DNA from: Acidobacteriota bacterium
GTDB taxonomy: Bacteria > Acidobacteriota > UBA6911 > RPQK01 > DATIPO01
Direction: 5' to 3'
DNA: 23,655 bases
Assembly (NCBI GenBank): GCA_028277865.1
Contig: JANQFM010000419.1
Coordinates: 1-23,655, forward strand
Shown here: piece by piece, positions 8,636 to 15,529 of the stretch
Layout: every line of letters begins with the position of its first letter
Numbering within the stretch: the first letter of the stretch is position 1
Program-made: the position numbers and the translations under genes
Notes under the pieces: model-generated
Database searches by the model: none
What the model saw: the letters and a program-made list of their open reading frames with translations, nothing else
Told to the model about the DNA's origin: nothing

Positions 8636-9262
8636 ATGCGCATCCGGCCTGTGTCGAATGACTCGGTTCTTCAAAATCAAGATTGCAGCAGTATTCGGTT
8701 CGTGCAAGCAATATTCCTGAAAAGTGCGGCGCGCCCAGGAAGATCGCCACGGCCTGAGTTGCCCAGTATCGCGTTTGCCGGTCGTTCCAACGTCGGCAAG
8801 TCCAGCTTGATCAACAGCCTGGTGGGTCGAAAGAAGCTGGCAAGGACCAGCAATTCCCCTGGCAGAACACGGCTCATCAACTTTTTTTTGGTGGATTCCC
8901 GATGGGTTTTCGTCGATTTGCCTGGTTATGGCTATGCCAAGGTCTCCAGGCAAGAACGCAATAGATGGCGCCCCCTGATCGAAGGGCATCTGAAAGGAGA
9001 CAAAAATCTCAAGTGGCTGCTTCTTCTGGTCGACTGCCGGCATGATCCCAGCCGGCTGGACCAGATGATGCGGCAGTGGTTAAAGGAGCACCGAATCCCG
9101 CACCTCGTGGTGGCCACCAAGGCCGACAAGCTGTCATCCAATCAAATCCGAAAATCCATCAAACGAATCCAGGAGATCTTAAAGGTCAACATCGTCATTC
9201 CCTATTCCGCTGTCACAGGAAGGGGGAGAAAGGAACTGTGGCGACTCATTGAAGAGGACTGA
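8636..9262 (+). CDS. engB: Ribosome-biogenesis GTPase EngB (YihA/YsxC)
   Basis: Small GTPase needed for late assembly of the large ribosomal subunit. G-motifs are clear: G1 GRSNVGKSS, G2 region SPGRTRLINFF, G3 DLPGYG, G4 TKAD and G5 SAVTGRG. 208 residues from the ATG at 8636. Family alignment from memory suggests the conserved protein begins around FVQAIFLKSA, so the first 20 or so residues may be an extension. The GTG at 8702 is an in-frame alternative, but neither start has a good Shine-Dalgarno sequence. The rho ATG lies 2 bases after the stop, so the two genes are almost certainly co-transcribed. Confidence 0.93.
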   Translation: MRIRPVSNDSVLQNQDCSSIRFVQAIFLKSAARPGRSPRPELPSIAFAGRSNVGKSSLINSLVGRKKLARTSNSPGRTRLINFFLVDSRWVFVDLPGYGYAKVSRQERNRWRPLIEGHLKGDKNLKWLLLLVDCRHDPSRLDQMMRQWLKEHRIPHLVVATKADKLSSNQIRKSIKRIQEILKVNIVIPYSAVTGRGRKELWRLIEED

Positions 9263-9264
9263 TC

Positions 9265-10566
9265 ATGGCTGAAACATCAACCAAGACTAGAAAAGAAAGC
9301 GAAGGCGAGCTCTTGAATATCCAGGATCTCAAAGAAATGAAGAGCCAGGGCCTCAACAAGCTCGCCAAGGAATTGGACATCCCCGGCGCGACGGGGCTTC
9401 GCAAGCAGGAGCTGATCTTTCAGATCCTCAAGGCGCAAACGGAACGCAGCGGGCTGATTTTTTCGGAGGGCGTATTGGAGACCCTGCCGGACGGCTTCGG
9501 CTTTTTGCGCGCCCCGGAATACAATTACCTGCCCGGGCCCGATGACATCTACGTCTCCCCGTCCCAGATCCGCAAGTTCGACCTGCACACCGGCGACACC
9601 GTCTCCGGCCAGGTGCGGCCTCCCAAGGACGGCGAGCGCTATTTCGCCCTCATCAAGGTCGAGGCCATCAACTTTGAGCATCCGGATGTGGCACGCGAGC
9701 GCACCTTTTTCGAAAACCTGACTCCCATTTACCCCGACGCCCGATTCAAGCTGGAAACGGCTCAGGACAAGCTGTCGGGCCGGGTCATGGATCTGTTGAC
9801 GCCTATCGGCAAGGGGCAGCGCGGCTTGATCGTGTCTCCGCCCCGGGCCGGCAAGACGATGATCCTGCAAAGCATCGCCAACTCCATCACCCACAACCAG
9901 CCTGAAGTGGTGCTGATCGTGCTGCTCATCGACGAACGGCCCGAAGAGGTGACCGACATGGAACGGTCGGTGAAGGGCGAAGTCATCAGCTCGACCTTTG
10001 ACGAGCCGGCCACCCGTCACGTCCAGGTGGCGGAAATGGTCATCGAAAAAGCCAAACGCCTGGTCGAGCACAAGAAAGACGTCGTCATTCTGCTCGATTC
10101 CATTACCCGTCTGGCACGGGCCTACAACACCATCGTCCCCCCCTCCGGCAAAGTGCTCTCCGGCGGCGTGGACTCCAACGCCCTGCAGCGCCCCAAACGC
10201 TTTTTCGGCGCGGCGCGCAACATCGAGGAGGGAGGCAGCCTGACCATCATCGCCACCGCCCTGATCGATACCGGCAGCCGCATGGACGACGTGATCTTCG
10301 AGGAGTTCAAGGGCACCGGCAACATGGAGCTGCATCTGGACCGCAAGCTGGTCGACAAAAGGGTCTTTCCCGCCATCGACATCAACCGCTCCGGCACCCG
10401 CAAGGAAGAGCTGCTGCTCAGCAAGGAGGAACTCAACCGGGTCTGGGTGCTGCGCAAGGTGCTCAATCCGCTTTCGGTCACCGAGTCGATGGAGCTGCTG
10501 CTCGAGAAGCTCGGCAAGACCAAGAGCAACTCCGAGTTCCTGCGCTCCATGTCGGGGGGAATGTGA
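9265..10566 (+). CDS. rho: Transcription termination factor Rho
   Basis: Hexameric RNA-dependent ATPase/translocase that ends transcription at untranslated RNA. 433 residues, near the usual 420. The Rho N-terminal helical domain (NIQDLKEMKSQGLNKLAKEL) leads to the cold-shock-like primary RNA-binding domain (LETLPDGFGFLRAPEYNYLPG...DDIYVSPSQIRKF). The ATPase core has Walker A SPPRAGKT (191-198), followed by VVLIVLLIDERPEEVTDM. The C-terminus DRKLVDKRVFPAIDINRSGTR is canonical. It starts 2 bases after engB, with a GAAGAGGA Shine-Dalgarno inside engB. The gene directly upstream is part of the housekeeping block, while the trp operon downstream has its own promoter. Confidence 0.97.
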   Translation: MAETSTKTRKESEGELLNIQDLKEMKSQGLNKLAKELDIPGATGLRKQELIFQILKAQTERSGLIFSEGVLETLPDGFGFLRAPEYNYLPGPDDIYVSPSQIRKFDLHTGDTVSGQVRPPKDGERYFALIKVEAINFEHPDVARERTFFENLTPIYPDARFKLETAQDKLSGRVMDLLTPIGKGQRGLIVSPPRAGKTMILQSIANSITHNQPEVVLIVLLIDERPEEVTDMERSVKGEVISSTFDEPATRHVQVAEMVIEKAKRLVEHKKDVVILLDSITRLARAYNTIVPPSGKVLSGGVDSNALQRPKRFFGAARNIEEGGSLTIIATALIDTGSRMDDVIFEEFKGTGNMELHLDRKLVDKRVFPAIDINRSGTRKEELLLSKEELNRVWVLRKVLNPLSVTESMELLLEKLGKTKSNSEFLRSMSGGM

Positions 10567-10572
10567 CGGGGG

Positions 10573-10733
10573 AAGGAGTCAGGAATCAGGAGTCAGGAAG
10601 AAAGGGAATCAGGGACCGAAGAGCGGCGGATAAAAGAGTGTGAGCCAGAGGGCGGATCTTTGCAGTCCAAGGACTTTGGACTCTGCCTCCGCTCCCCTCT
10701 TCCTGATTCCTGACTCCTGATTCCTGACTCCTT
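10573..10733. repeat. 27-bp perfect inverted repeat made of heptamers, downstream of rho
   Basis: Left arm 10573-10599 and right arm 10707-10733 are exact reverse complements over 27 bases, built from GTCAGGA and ATCAGGA units on the left and TCCTGAT and TCCTGAC units on the right. The right array begins further left, at 10701. The 107-base interior contains a second near-palindrome around 10667-10687 (CCAAGGACTTTGG core). The element starts seven bases after the rho stop and ends 13 bases before the trp promoter. It could act as a strong RNA hairpin ending rho transcription, although no T-run follows. Confidence 0.85.
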
Positions 10734-10746
10734 CTTCAGAAAGTGG

Positions 10747-10775
10747 TTGACCTGCCGCTCAAGACCTCCTATGCT
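10747..10775 (+). promoter_or_regulatory. Sigma70-type promoter of the trp operon
   Basis: TTGACC (10747-10752) is separated by exactly 17 bases from TATGCT (10770-10775). Both hexamers match the consensus at most positions. The predicted transcription start, near 10782-10784, would give a leader of about 110 bases before the terminator at 10891 and about 230 bases before the trpE ATG. Confidence 0.7.
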
Positions 10776-10796
10776 AATAGGCGGGAAGTGAGAGCT

Positions 10797-10832
10797 ATGA
10801 TGGATCATTTCTTCTGGCGACGCGCTACATAG
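10797..10832 (+). CDS. trpL: Putative trp leader peptide (MMDHFFWRRAT)
   Basis: An 11-codon ORF, ATG ATG GAT CAT TTC TTC TGG CGA CGC GCT ACA TAG. It starts about 14 bases after the predicted transcription start, behind a purine-rich GGGAAGTGAGAG that can serve as a ribosome site. The aromatic run Phe-Phe-Trp followed by two Arg codons recalls trp leader peptides such as the WWRTS end of E. coli TrpL. It has only one Trp codon, so control may be weak or may respond to other aromatic or arginine codons. Position between promoter and terminator is the main argument. Translation is not proven. Confidence 0.5.
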   Translation: MMDHFFWRRAT

Positions 10833-10890
10833 ACGACGTCAGGGGTGTGTCCGTTCGCTTGACTTTCTGAATCAGATCAATGAGAGGAAA

Positions 10891-10923
10891 GCCGTGGGGC
10901 CAGTTCCCCACGGCTTTTTTTTT
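10891..10923 (+). terminator. Intrinsic terminator in the trp leader (candidate attenuator)
   Basis: A perfect 9-bp GC-rich stem, GCCGTGGGG (10891-10899) with CCCCACGGC (10906-10914), and a 6-base loop, directly followed by nine T residues (10915-10923). It lies about 58 bases after the leader ORF stop and 87 bases before the trpE ATG. Placed after a promoter and leader peptide, it is best read as an attenuator. The alternative is a terminator for rho read-through. I did not find a convincing competing antiterminator stem. Confidence 0.85.
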
Positions 10924-11010
10924 GGAAAAGGAAAGACAGGGGGCTGGTGGCATCGGAGCTGGAGATTGACCTCCGGCGCCCAGCCACAGTCTCCAACCTC
11001 CGAAGCGATC

Positions 11011-12402
11011 ATGCTTTATCGCAAATCGATCCTGGCCGACATGCTGACTCCTGTCTCGACCTTTCTGCGGCTGGCCGGCAAGGCCGAGCGGGCTTTCCTG
11101 CTCGAATCGGTGGAAGGAGCCGAGCGCATCGGTCGCTATTCCTTTCTCGGATTCGATCCGGAGCGGAGCTTCAAAGGCAGCTTTGCACAGTTCCGCCAAG
11201 CCTTTCGGGAGTTTGAAGTGTCTTCCCCGGCTTTGCCGCCCTTTTGCGGGGGTGCGGTGGGCCTGTTCTGCTACGATCTGGCCCGCGAATTCGAACCCCT
11301 GCCGGAAGGCTGCAAGGCCGTAGAGGACATCGTGCCGGGCGCGCCGGTACGGATGGACTTTTATTCCACCGTACTCATCTTCGACCACCTCAAGCACGAG
11401 ATCCACCTGGTTTCCCACCAAAGCCTCGACAAGGTCGAAGAATGGGAGGCCCGCCTGCGGGAGGCTCAGCGGGAAGAGCTGAGGCAGTCTTTCCATCATT
11501 TGCTGCTGCCCGCCGACCTGCCGGATCCGGTCCTCGAAAAGCGCGTCTTGCCCTGCTCGGATTTCGACTCGGAGCGCTTTTGCAAAGCAGTCTCGACGGC
11601 CAAGCAGCACATTCATGAGGGCGACATTTTCCAGGTGGTGCTCTCGCAGCGCTTCGAAGTCGGTTTCCAAGCCGATCCCTTCAATGTCTACCGGGCCTTG
11701 CGCTACTTGAACCCCTCTCCATACCACTTTTTCCTCAAGCAGGGAGATTTGGCCGTGGCCGGAGCCTCGCCCGAGATGCTGGTGCGTGTGAAGGGCAGGC
11801 AGGTCCAGTGCCGCCCCATCGCAGGAACGCGCCGCAGGGGCCGGGACGAAGAGGACGATCAGCGCCTGCAAAAAGAGCTGCGGGAGGACGAAAAAGAGCG
11901 TGCCGAGCACGTCATGCTGGTCGATCTGGGCCGCAATGACCTGGGACGGGTGAGCCGCTACGGTTCGGTTGAGGTGGACGAATTCATGCGGGTCGAAAAG
12001 TACTCCCATGTGATGCACCTGGTCAGTGCGGTCAAAGGGCGCCTCAAGCCGCAGCTCAATGCCCTGGACGCCTTGCAGGCCTGTTTCCCGGCCGGGACGG
12101 TCTCAGGCGCCCCCAAGGTGCGGGCCATGCAGATCCTCGACGAGCTGGAGCCCTGGAGGCGGGGCATCTACGCCGGCGCCGTCGGCTACCTGGACTACTC
12201 GGGCAACCTGGACACCTGCATCGCCATCCGCACCATCGTCTTCCGCAACGGTAAGGCCTACGTCCAGGCGGGGGCGGGCATCGTGGCCGACTCGGTCCCT
12301 CGCTACGAAGACATGGAGTGCCACAACAAGGCCCGGGTGCTCTTTCGGGCGCTGGAGTTGGGGGGAGGGTGCGGAAGGAGTCAGGAGATTGAAGATGCAT
12401 GA
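11011..12402 (+). CDS. trpE: Anthranilate synthase component I
   Basis: Converts chorismate plus ammonia or glutamine-derived ammonia to anthranilate, the first tryptophan step, together with TrpG. About 463 residues from ATG 11011. Chorismate-binding family motifs are intact: GGAVGLFCYDLAREFE, GDIFQVVLSQRFE, ASPEMLVR, PIAGTRRRG, VDLGRNDLGRV, PAGTVSGAPKVRAMQIL and YAGAVGYLDYSG. The N-terminal feedback-type segment ILADMLTPVSTFLRL and LLESVEG is present. The frame is open upstream to 10894, but that stretch crosses the terminator, so ATG 11011 is preferred despite a poor Shine-Dalgarno sequence. An in-frame TTG at 10966 is an alternative. The last residues (GRSQEIEDA) are encoded by DNA sharing a 14-mer with the repeat after rho, so the C-terminal tail may be repeat-derived. 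Confidence 0.95.
   Translation: MLYRKSILADMLTPVSTFLRLAGKAERAFLLESVEGAERIGRYSFLGFDPERSFKGSFAQFRQAFREFEVSSPALPPFCGGAVGLFCYDLAREFEPLPEGCKAVEDIVPGAPVRMDFYSTVLIFDHLKHEIHLVSHQSLDKVEEWEARLREAQREELRQSFHHLLLPADLPDPVLEKRVLPCSDFDSERFCKAVSTAKQHIHEGDIFQVVLSQRFEVGFQADPFNVYRALRYLNPSPYHFFLKQGDLAVAGASPEMLVRVKGRQVQCRPIAGTRRRGRDEEDDQRLQKELREDEKERAEHVMLVDLGRNDLGRVSRYGSVEVDEFMRVEKYSHVMHLVSAVKGRLKPQLNALDALQACFPAGTVSGAPKVRAMQILDELEPWRRGIYAGAVGYLDYSGNLDTCIAIRTIVFRNGKAYVQAGAGIVADSVPRYEDMECHNKARVLFRALELGGGCGRSQEIEDA
12373..12386. repeat. Repeat fragment inside the trpE 3' end
   Basis: GGAAGGAGTCAGGA here is identical over 14 bases to 10571-10584, the start of the inverted repeat after rho. It lies within the coding frame of trpE and supplies its last residues. 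Confidence 0.6.
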
Positions 12403-12410
12403 ATATCTGG

Positions 12411-12435
12411 CTCTGTGCTCTCTGTGCCTCTGTGG
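12411..12435. repeat. CTCTGTG-type 25-bp dispersed repeat, trpE/trpG spacer
   Basis: A 25-mer beginning CTCTGTGCTC and ending CCTCTGTGG. It matches the right arm at 21541-21565 at 23 of 25 positions and is the reverse complement of the type seen at 17484-17508. It fills most of the 51-bp spacer between trpE and trpG and is followed by the trpG Shine-Dalgarno AGGAGGAG. Confidence 0.85.
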
Positions 12436-12453
12436 CAAAAAGGAGGAGCAGCA

Positions 12454-13056
12454 ATGAGCCTGCTGCTGATCGACAACTACGATAGCTTTACCTACAATCT
12501 GGCTCAGTATCTCGGGGAGCTGGGGGCCGGGGTCGATGTGTTTCGCAACGATGCGCTGGACTTGGATCAAATCGAGGCGCTGGCACCGCAGCATATCGTC
12601 ATTTCCCCGGGGCCGGGACGTCCCCGCGATGCAGGGATCTCGCTGGGCGTGGTGCGGCGATTTGCCGATCGGATCCCGCTGCTGGGGGTTTGCCTGGGGC
12701 AGCAGGTGATCGCTGAAGCCTTCGGCGGGGTGATCGTCCATGCACCCCAGCTGATGCACGGCAAGACATCCATGGTGCATCACGAGGGGGAATCGATCCT
12801 CAGCGGTGTCGAAAGCCCTTTTGAGGCGACCCGCTATCACTCCCTGGTGGTGCGTGCAGAGGATGTCCCCGATTGCCTGCAGGTAACAGCCTGGACAGAG
12901 GATGGAACCATCATGGGCCTGCGCCATCGCGAATTTGAGGTTCACGCAGTGCAGTTTCACCCCGAGTCGATCCTGACACCAGGCGGCAAGACGATTCTGG
13001 AGCGATTCTTATGCTTGAAGAAACCATCCGGCAAGTCCGCCAAGGCCGTGATCTGA
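12454..13056 (+). CDS. trpG: Anthranilate synthase component II (glutamine amidotransferase)
   Basis: Class I glutamine amidotransferase that supplies ammonia to TrpE, and in some bacteria also to aminodeoxychorismate synthase. About 200 residues. The N-terminus LLIDNYDSFTYNL is the standard TrpG/PabA opening. The nucleophile Cys lies in GVCLGQQ, and the catalytic His and Glu lie in VQFHPES. The ATG at 12454 has a strong AGGAGGAG (12441-12448) five bases away. Open frame further upstream is repeat DNA and is not used. Its 3' end overlaps trpD by 46 bases, indicating translational coupling. Confidence 0.95.
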   Translation: MSLLLIDNYDSFTYNLAQYLGELGAGVDVFRNDALDLDQIEALAPQHIVISPGPGRPRDAGISLGVVRRFADRIPLLGVCLGQQVIAEAFGGVIVHAPQLMHGKTSMVHHEGESILSGVESPFEATRYHSLVVRAEDVPDCLQVTAWTEDGTIMGLRHREFEVHAVQFHPESILTPGGKTILERFLCLKKPSGKSAKAVI

Positions 13057-14021
13057 GCGCTGACGAGTCTGAGCAGGTGCTGGGGAGGATTTTCGACCGG
13101 CAAGTCTCCGACGATCAGATCGCCTCGTTGTTGGTGGCACTTTCCGAAAAAGGGGAGAGTGCCGGGGAGATCACGGGATTCGCCCGCTCCATGCGACGCC
13201 ATTCGCTGGGTTTCGAGACCCCTCGGGACGGCTTGGTCGATACGGCCGGCACGGGGGGCGGCGCCGAGACCTTCAACGTCTCCACCACGGCAGCCTTTGT
13301 CATTGCCGGTGCGGGACGGCCGGTGGCCAAGCACGGCAATCGCGCCGTCACTTCAAAGAGCGGCAGCGCCGACGTCTTGGGCGCTTTGGGAGTCGATGTG
13401 GAACACCCTCCCGAAGTGGCCCGACGCTGCCTCGACCAAGTGGGAATGGCATTTTTGTACGCACCCTTCTTTCATCCTGCCATGAAGCGGGTGGCCGCAA
13501 TCCGGCGCAGGCTGGGCCGACGGACCATCTTCAACTTGCTGGGTCCGCTGACCAATCCGCTGGGGGCGCCCTTTCAAGTCATCGGAGTCTTCTCGGGCGA
13601 CCTGACCGAGAAGCTGGCCCGATCGCTGGCATTGCTGGGTTGCCGACGGGCCTGGGTTGTGCACAGCCAGGACGGGCTGGACGAGCTGTCGCCCTGCGCC
13701 CCCTCGCGGGTCAGCCAGGTGCGGGGAGCTGAAGTGCGGAGCTTCGAATTCGACCCTGCCGATTACGGCATCCGAGCCCAGCCCGGCAGCATCCCCCGAG
13801 GGGGAAGCCCCCAGGGGAACGCCCGCATCACCCGCCAAGTGCTGGGCGGGCGCCTCAAAGGCCCGGCCCGGCAGATCGTCCTGCTCAACGCTGCTGCCGC
13901 GCTGCATGTGTCCTCGCAGATCGAATTCGAGGGAGCCCTGCAGCAAGCCCGCGATTCCATTGATTCTGGCGCTGCCCAAGAGAAGCTGCGCCGGCTGGCC
14001 GAGGAATGCGGGGGGAGATAG
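13011..14021 (+). CDS. trpD: Anthranilate phosphoribosyltransferase
   Basis: Transfers the phosphoribosyl group of PRPP to anthranilate, the second pathway step. 336 residues, the typical length. The PRPP-binding glycine motif DTAGTGGGAETFNVST and the following VAKHGNRAVTSKSGSADVLGALG are fully conserved. FNLLGPLTNP is also present. It starts inside trpG, with GGAG at 12999-13002 eight bases before the ATG. The stop codon is followed at once by a heptamer array, and the trpC ATG comes 57 bases later. Confidence 0.95.
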   Translation: MLEETIRQVRQGRDLSADESEQVLGRIFDRQVSDDQIASLLVALSEKGESAGEITGFARSMRRHSLGFETPRDGLVDTAGTGGGAETFNVSTTAAFVIAGAGRPVAKHGNRAVTSKSGSADVLGALGVDVEHPPEVARRCLDQVGMAFLYAPFFHPAMKRVAAIRRRLGRRTIFNLLGPLTNPLGAPFQVIGVFSGDLTEKLARSLALLGCRRAWVVHSQDGLDELSPCAPSRVSQVRGAEVRSFEFDPADYGIRAQPGSIPRGGSPQGNARITRQVLGGRLKGPARQIVLLNAAAALHVSSQIEFEGALQQARDSIDSGAAQEKLRRLAEECGGR

Positions 14022-14049
14022 TTGGCAGTTGGCAGTTGGCAGTTGTCAG
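14022..14049. repeat. Heptamer array in the trpD/trpC spacer (TTGGCAG x3, TTGTCAG x1)
   Basis: Four tandem 7-bp units begin on the base after the trpD stop codon. The last unit, TTGTCAG, is the same unit that makes up the array at 18502-18536, which links the two loci. Confidence 0.9.
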
Positions 14050-14078
14050 TCAGGGAATGCTGAATTCTGGAGTGTGGG

Positions 14079-15473
14079 ATGCTGGATCAAATCGTTGCCC
14101 GCAAACAGATCGAGTTGCTGGAAGATAAGGTGCGCAAGCCTTTCGAAGTGCTGCTGGCGGAGTTGTCGGGCGCTCAATCGCCCGATTTTCAACGGGCTTT
14201 GCAAGGCGACGGGATCAACATCATCGCCGAGGTCAAGTACAGCAGCCCCAGCCACGGTCCCTTTGCCATTCAATGGCCGCCCCAGGAAGTCGTCCAAGCC
14301 TACTTGGATGGAGGGGCGGCGGCAGTCTCGGTACTGACCGACCAGCAGTTTTTCAACGGAAAGCCGGAGTACCTGCAGCAGTTGCGCGGGGAATTTCCCG
14401 AGCTTGCCTTGCTGCGCAAGGACTTCTTGATCGACCGCTACCAGGTCTTGGAGGCCCGCGTTTGGGGCGCCTCCGCCTATCTGCTCATCGTAGCCTGCCT
14501 CGAAGCCGGCCAGCTTTCCGACCTGATGGGCTATGGCGCGGAACTGGGTTTGGATGCCTTGGTGGAGGTTCACGACTTGCGCGAGCTGGAGACGGCGGTC
14601 GAATCCGGCGCCCGCCTCATCGGGGTCAACAACCGCAACCTGAAGACATTTGATGTCGACCTCGACACCTCCTTCCGAGTGGCTCGGCGATTGGAGGGCG
14701 AAAGCGGATTCACCCTGGTTTCCGAGTCGGGGATCCGGGAGTACCTGCAGATTCAGGAGTTGCAGGACGCTGGGTTCAGCGCTTATTTGATCGGGTCGAG
14801 CATGATGGACAGTCAGGAACCGGCGGCGAAGTTGCGGGAGTTAAGAGGGGAGGCCCGCGAAAGTTCACGAAATGATGAGGAGATGCTGATCAAGATTTGC
14901 GGTGTTACAACGGCCGAAGATGCTCAGCAGGCTATTGCCGCCGGCGCCAATGCGCTGGGGTTTAATTTTTACTCCAAGAGCCCTCGCTGCATCACGGCGC
15001 GGCAGGCGGACGCGATTCTCGATCGGCTGCCCGATTCGGCCTTGCGGGTGGCGGTCGTCGTGATTGGGCAGGGGGATCCGCTGCCCGAGATTCCTGAGAG
15101 GATCGACGTGGTCCAGGTTCATGGCGCTGCCGAACCTGAAGATTTGCCGCAGATGGGCAAGCGGCTTTGGGTAGCCGTCACCCCGGAGCAAGCGGAACGT
15201 TTTCCGGACCATGAGATCGTCATCGACCCCTCCTGGGGCAGTGGTCAAAAGGCCGACTGGGACGAGCTGCAAAGCCTGGGCTGCCGCCCTTACATCCTCT
15301 CGGGCGGGCTGACCCCGGAGAATGTCTCCGAAGCTCTGCACAAGCTCGATCCAACGGGAGTCGACGTCTGCTCAGGAGTAGAATCTGTCCCCGGCCGCAA
15401 AGACCGCCAAAAAGTGACCCGATTCATCCAGGCCGTCCAGGCCGCACGCAAAGCTGTAACGACGCCGACTTGA
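14079..15473 (+). CDS. trpCF: Fused indole-3-glycerol-phosphate synthase / phosphoribosylanthranilate isomerase
   Basis: One 464-residue frame covering two consecutive pathway steps. Residues 1 to about 255 are TrpC: AEVKYSSPSHGPF (substrate and catalytic Lys region), LLRKDFLIDRYQ and GVNNRNLKTF. From Met269 the sequence is TrpF: LIKICGVTTAEDA with the catalytic Cys, GFNFYSKSPR, VVQVHG, and a C-terminal VDVCSGVE with the catalytic Asp. The order TrpC-TrpF matches the E. coli fusion. The linker (GEARESSRNDEE) is short, and the purine-rich AGAGGGGAGG near 14846 looks like a leftover ribosome site for a once-separate trpF. ATG 14079 has GGAG at 14069-14072. A genuine fusion is favoured over a missed stop or sequencing error, but not proven. 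Confidence 0.93.
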   Translation: MLDQIVARKQIELLEDKVRKPFEVLLAELSGAQSPDFQRALQGDGINIIAEVKYSSPSHGPFAIQWPPQEVVQAYLDGGAAAVSVLTDQQFFNGKPEYLQQLRGEFPELALLRKDFLIDRYQVLEARVWGASAYLLIVACLEAGQLSDLMGYGAELGLDALVEVHDLRELETAVESGARLIGVNNRNLKTFDVDLDTSFRVARRLEGESGFTLVSESGIREYLQIQELQDAGFSAYLIGSSMMDSQEPAAKLRELRGEARESSRNDEEMLIKICGVTTAEDAQQAIAAGANALGFNFYSKSPRCITARQADAILDRLPDSALRVAVVVIGQGDPLPEIPERIDVVQVHGAAEPEDLPQMGKRLWVAVTPEQAERFPDHEIVIDPSWGSGQKADWDELQSLGCRPYILSGGLTPENVSEALHKLDPTGVDVCSGVESVPGRKDRQKVTRFIQAVQAARKAVTTPT

Positions 15474-15484
15474 CCTCTTCTGCT

Positions 15485-15515
15485 CTCTCTGCGTCTCTGC
15501 GCCTCTGCGTGAAAC
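15485..15515. repeat. CTCTGCG-type repeat in the trpF/trpB spacer
   Basis: A run of CTCTGCG-like units of about 8 to 9 bases ending GCGTGAAAC. The 21-mer at 15495-15515 matches 17523-17543 (after trpA) at 16 of 21 positions and is related in style to the CTCTGTG repeats. It is followed by the trpB Shine-Dalgarno AGGAGGAAG. Confidence 0.7.
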
Positions 15516-15529
15516 ATCAGGAGGAAGTC

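Noticed and set aside
10783..10923. T-box riboswitch ahead of trpE
   Set aside because: No T-box core (TGGNACCGCG-like) is visible, and the leader of about 110 bases is too short for the specifier and antiterminator domains.
4684..14067. Shared 12-mer AATGCTGAATTC near 4685 and 14056
   Set aside because: It is a single short match with no extension on either side, so chance cannot be excluded.
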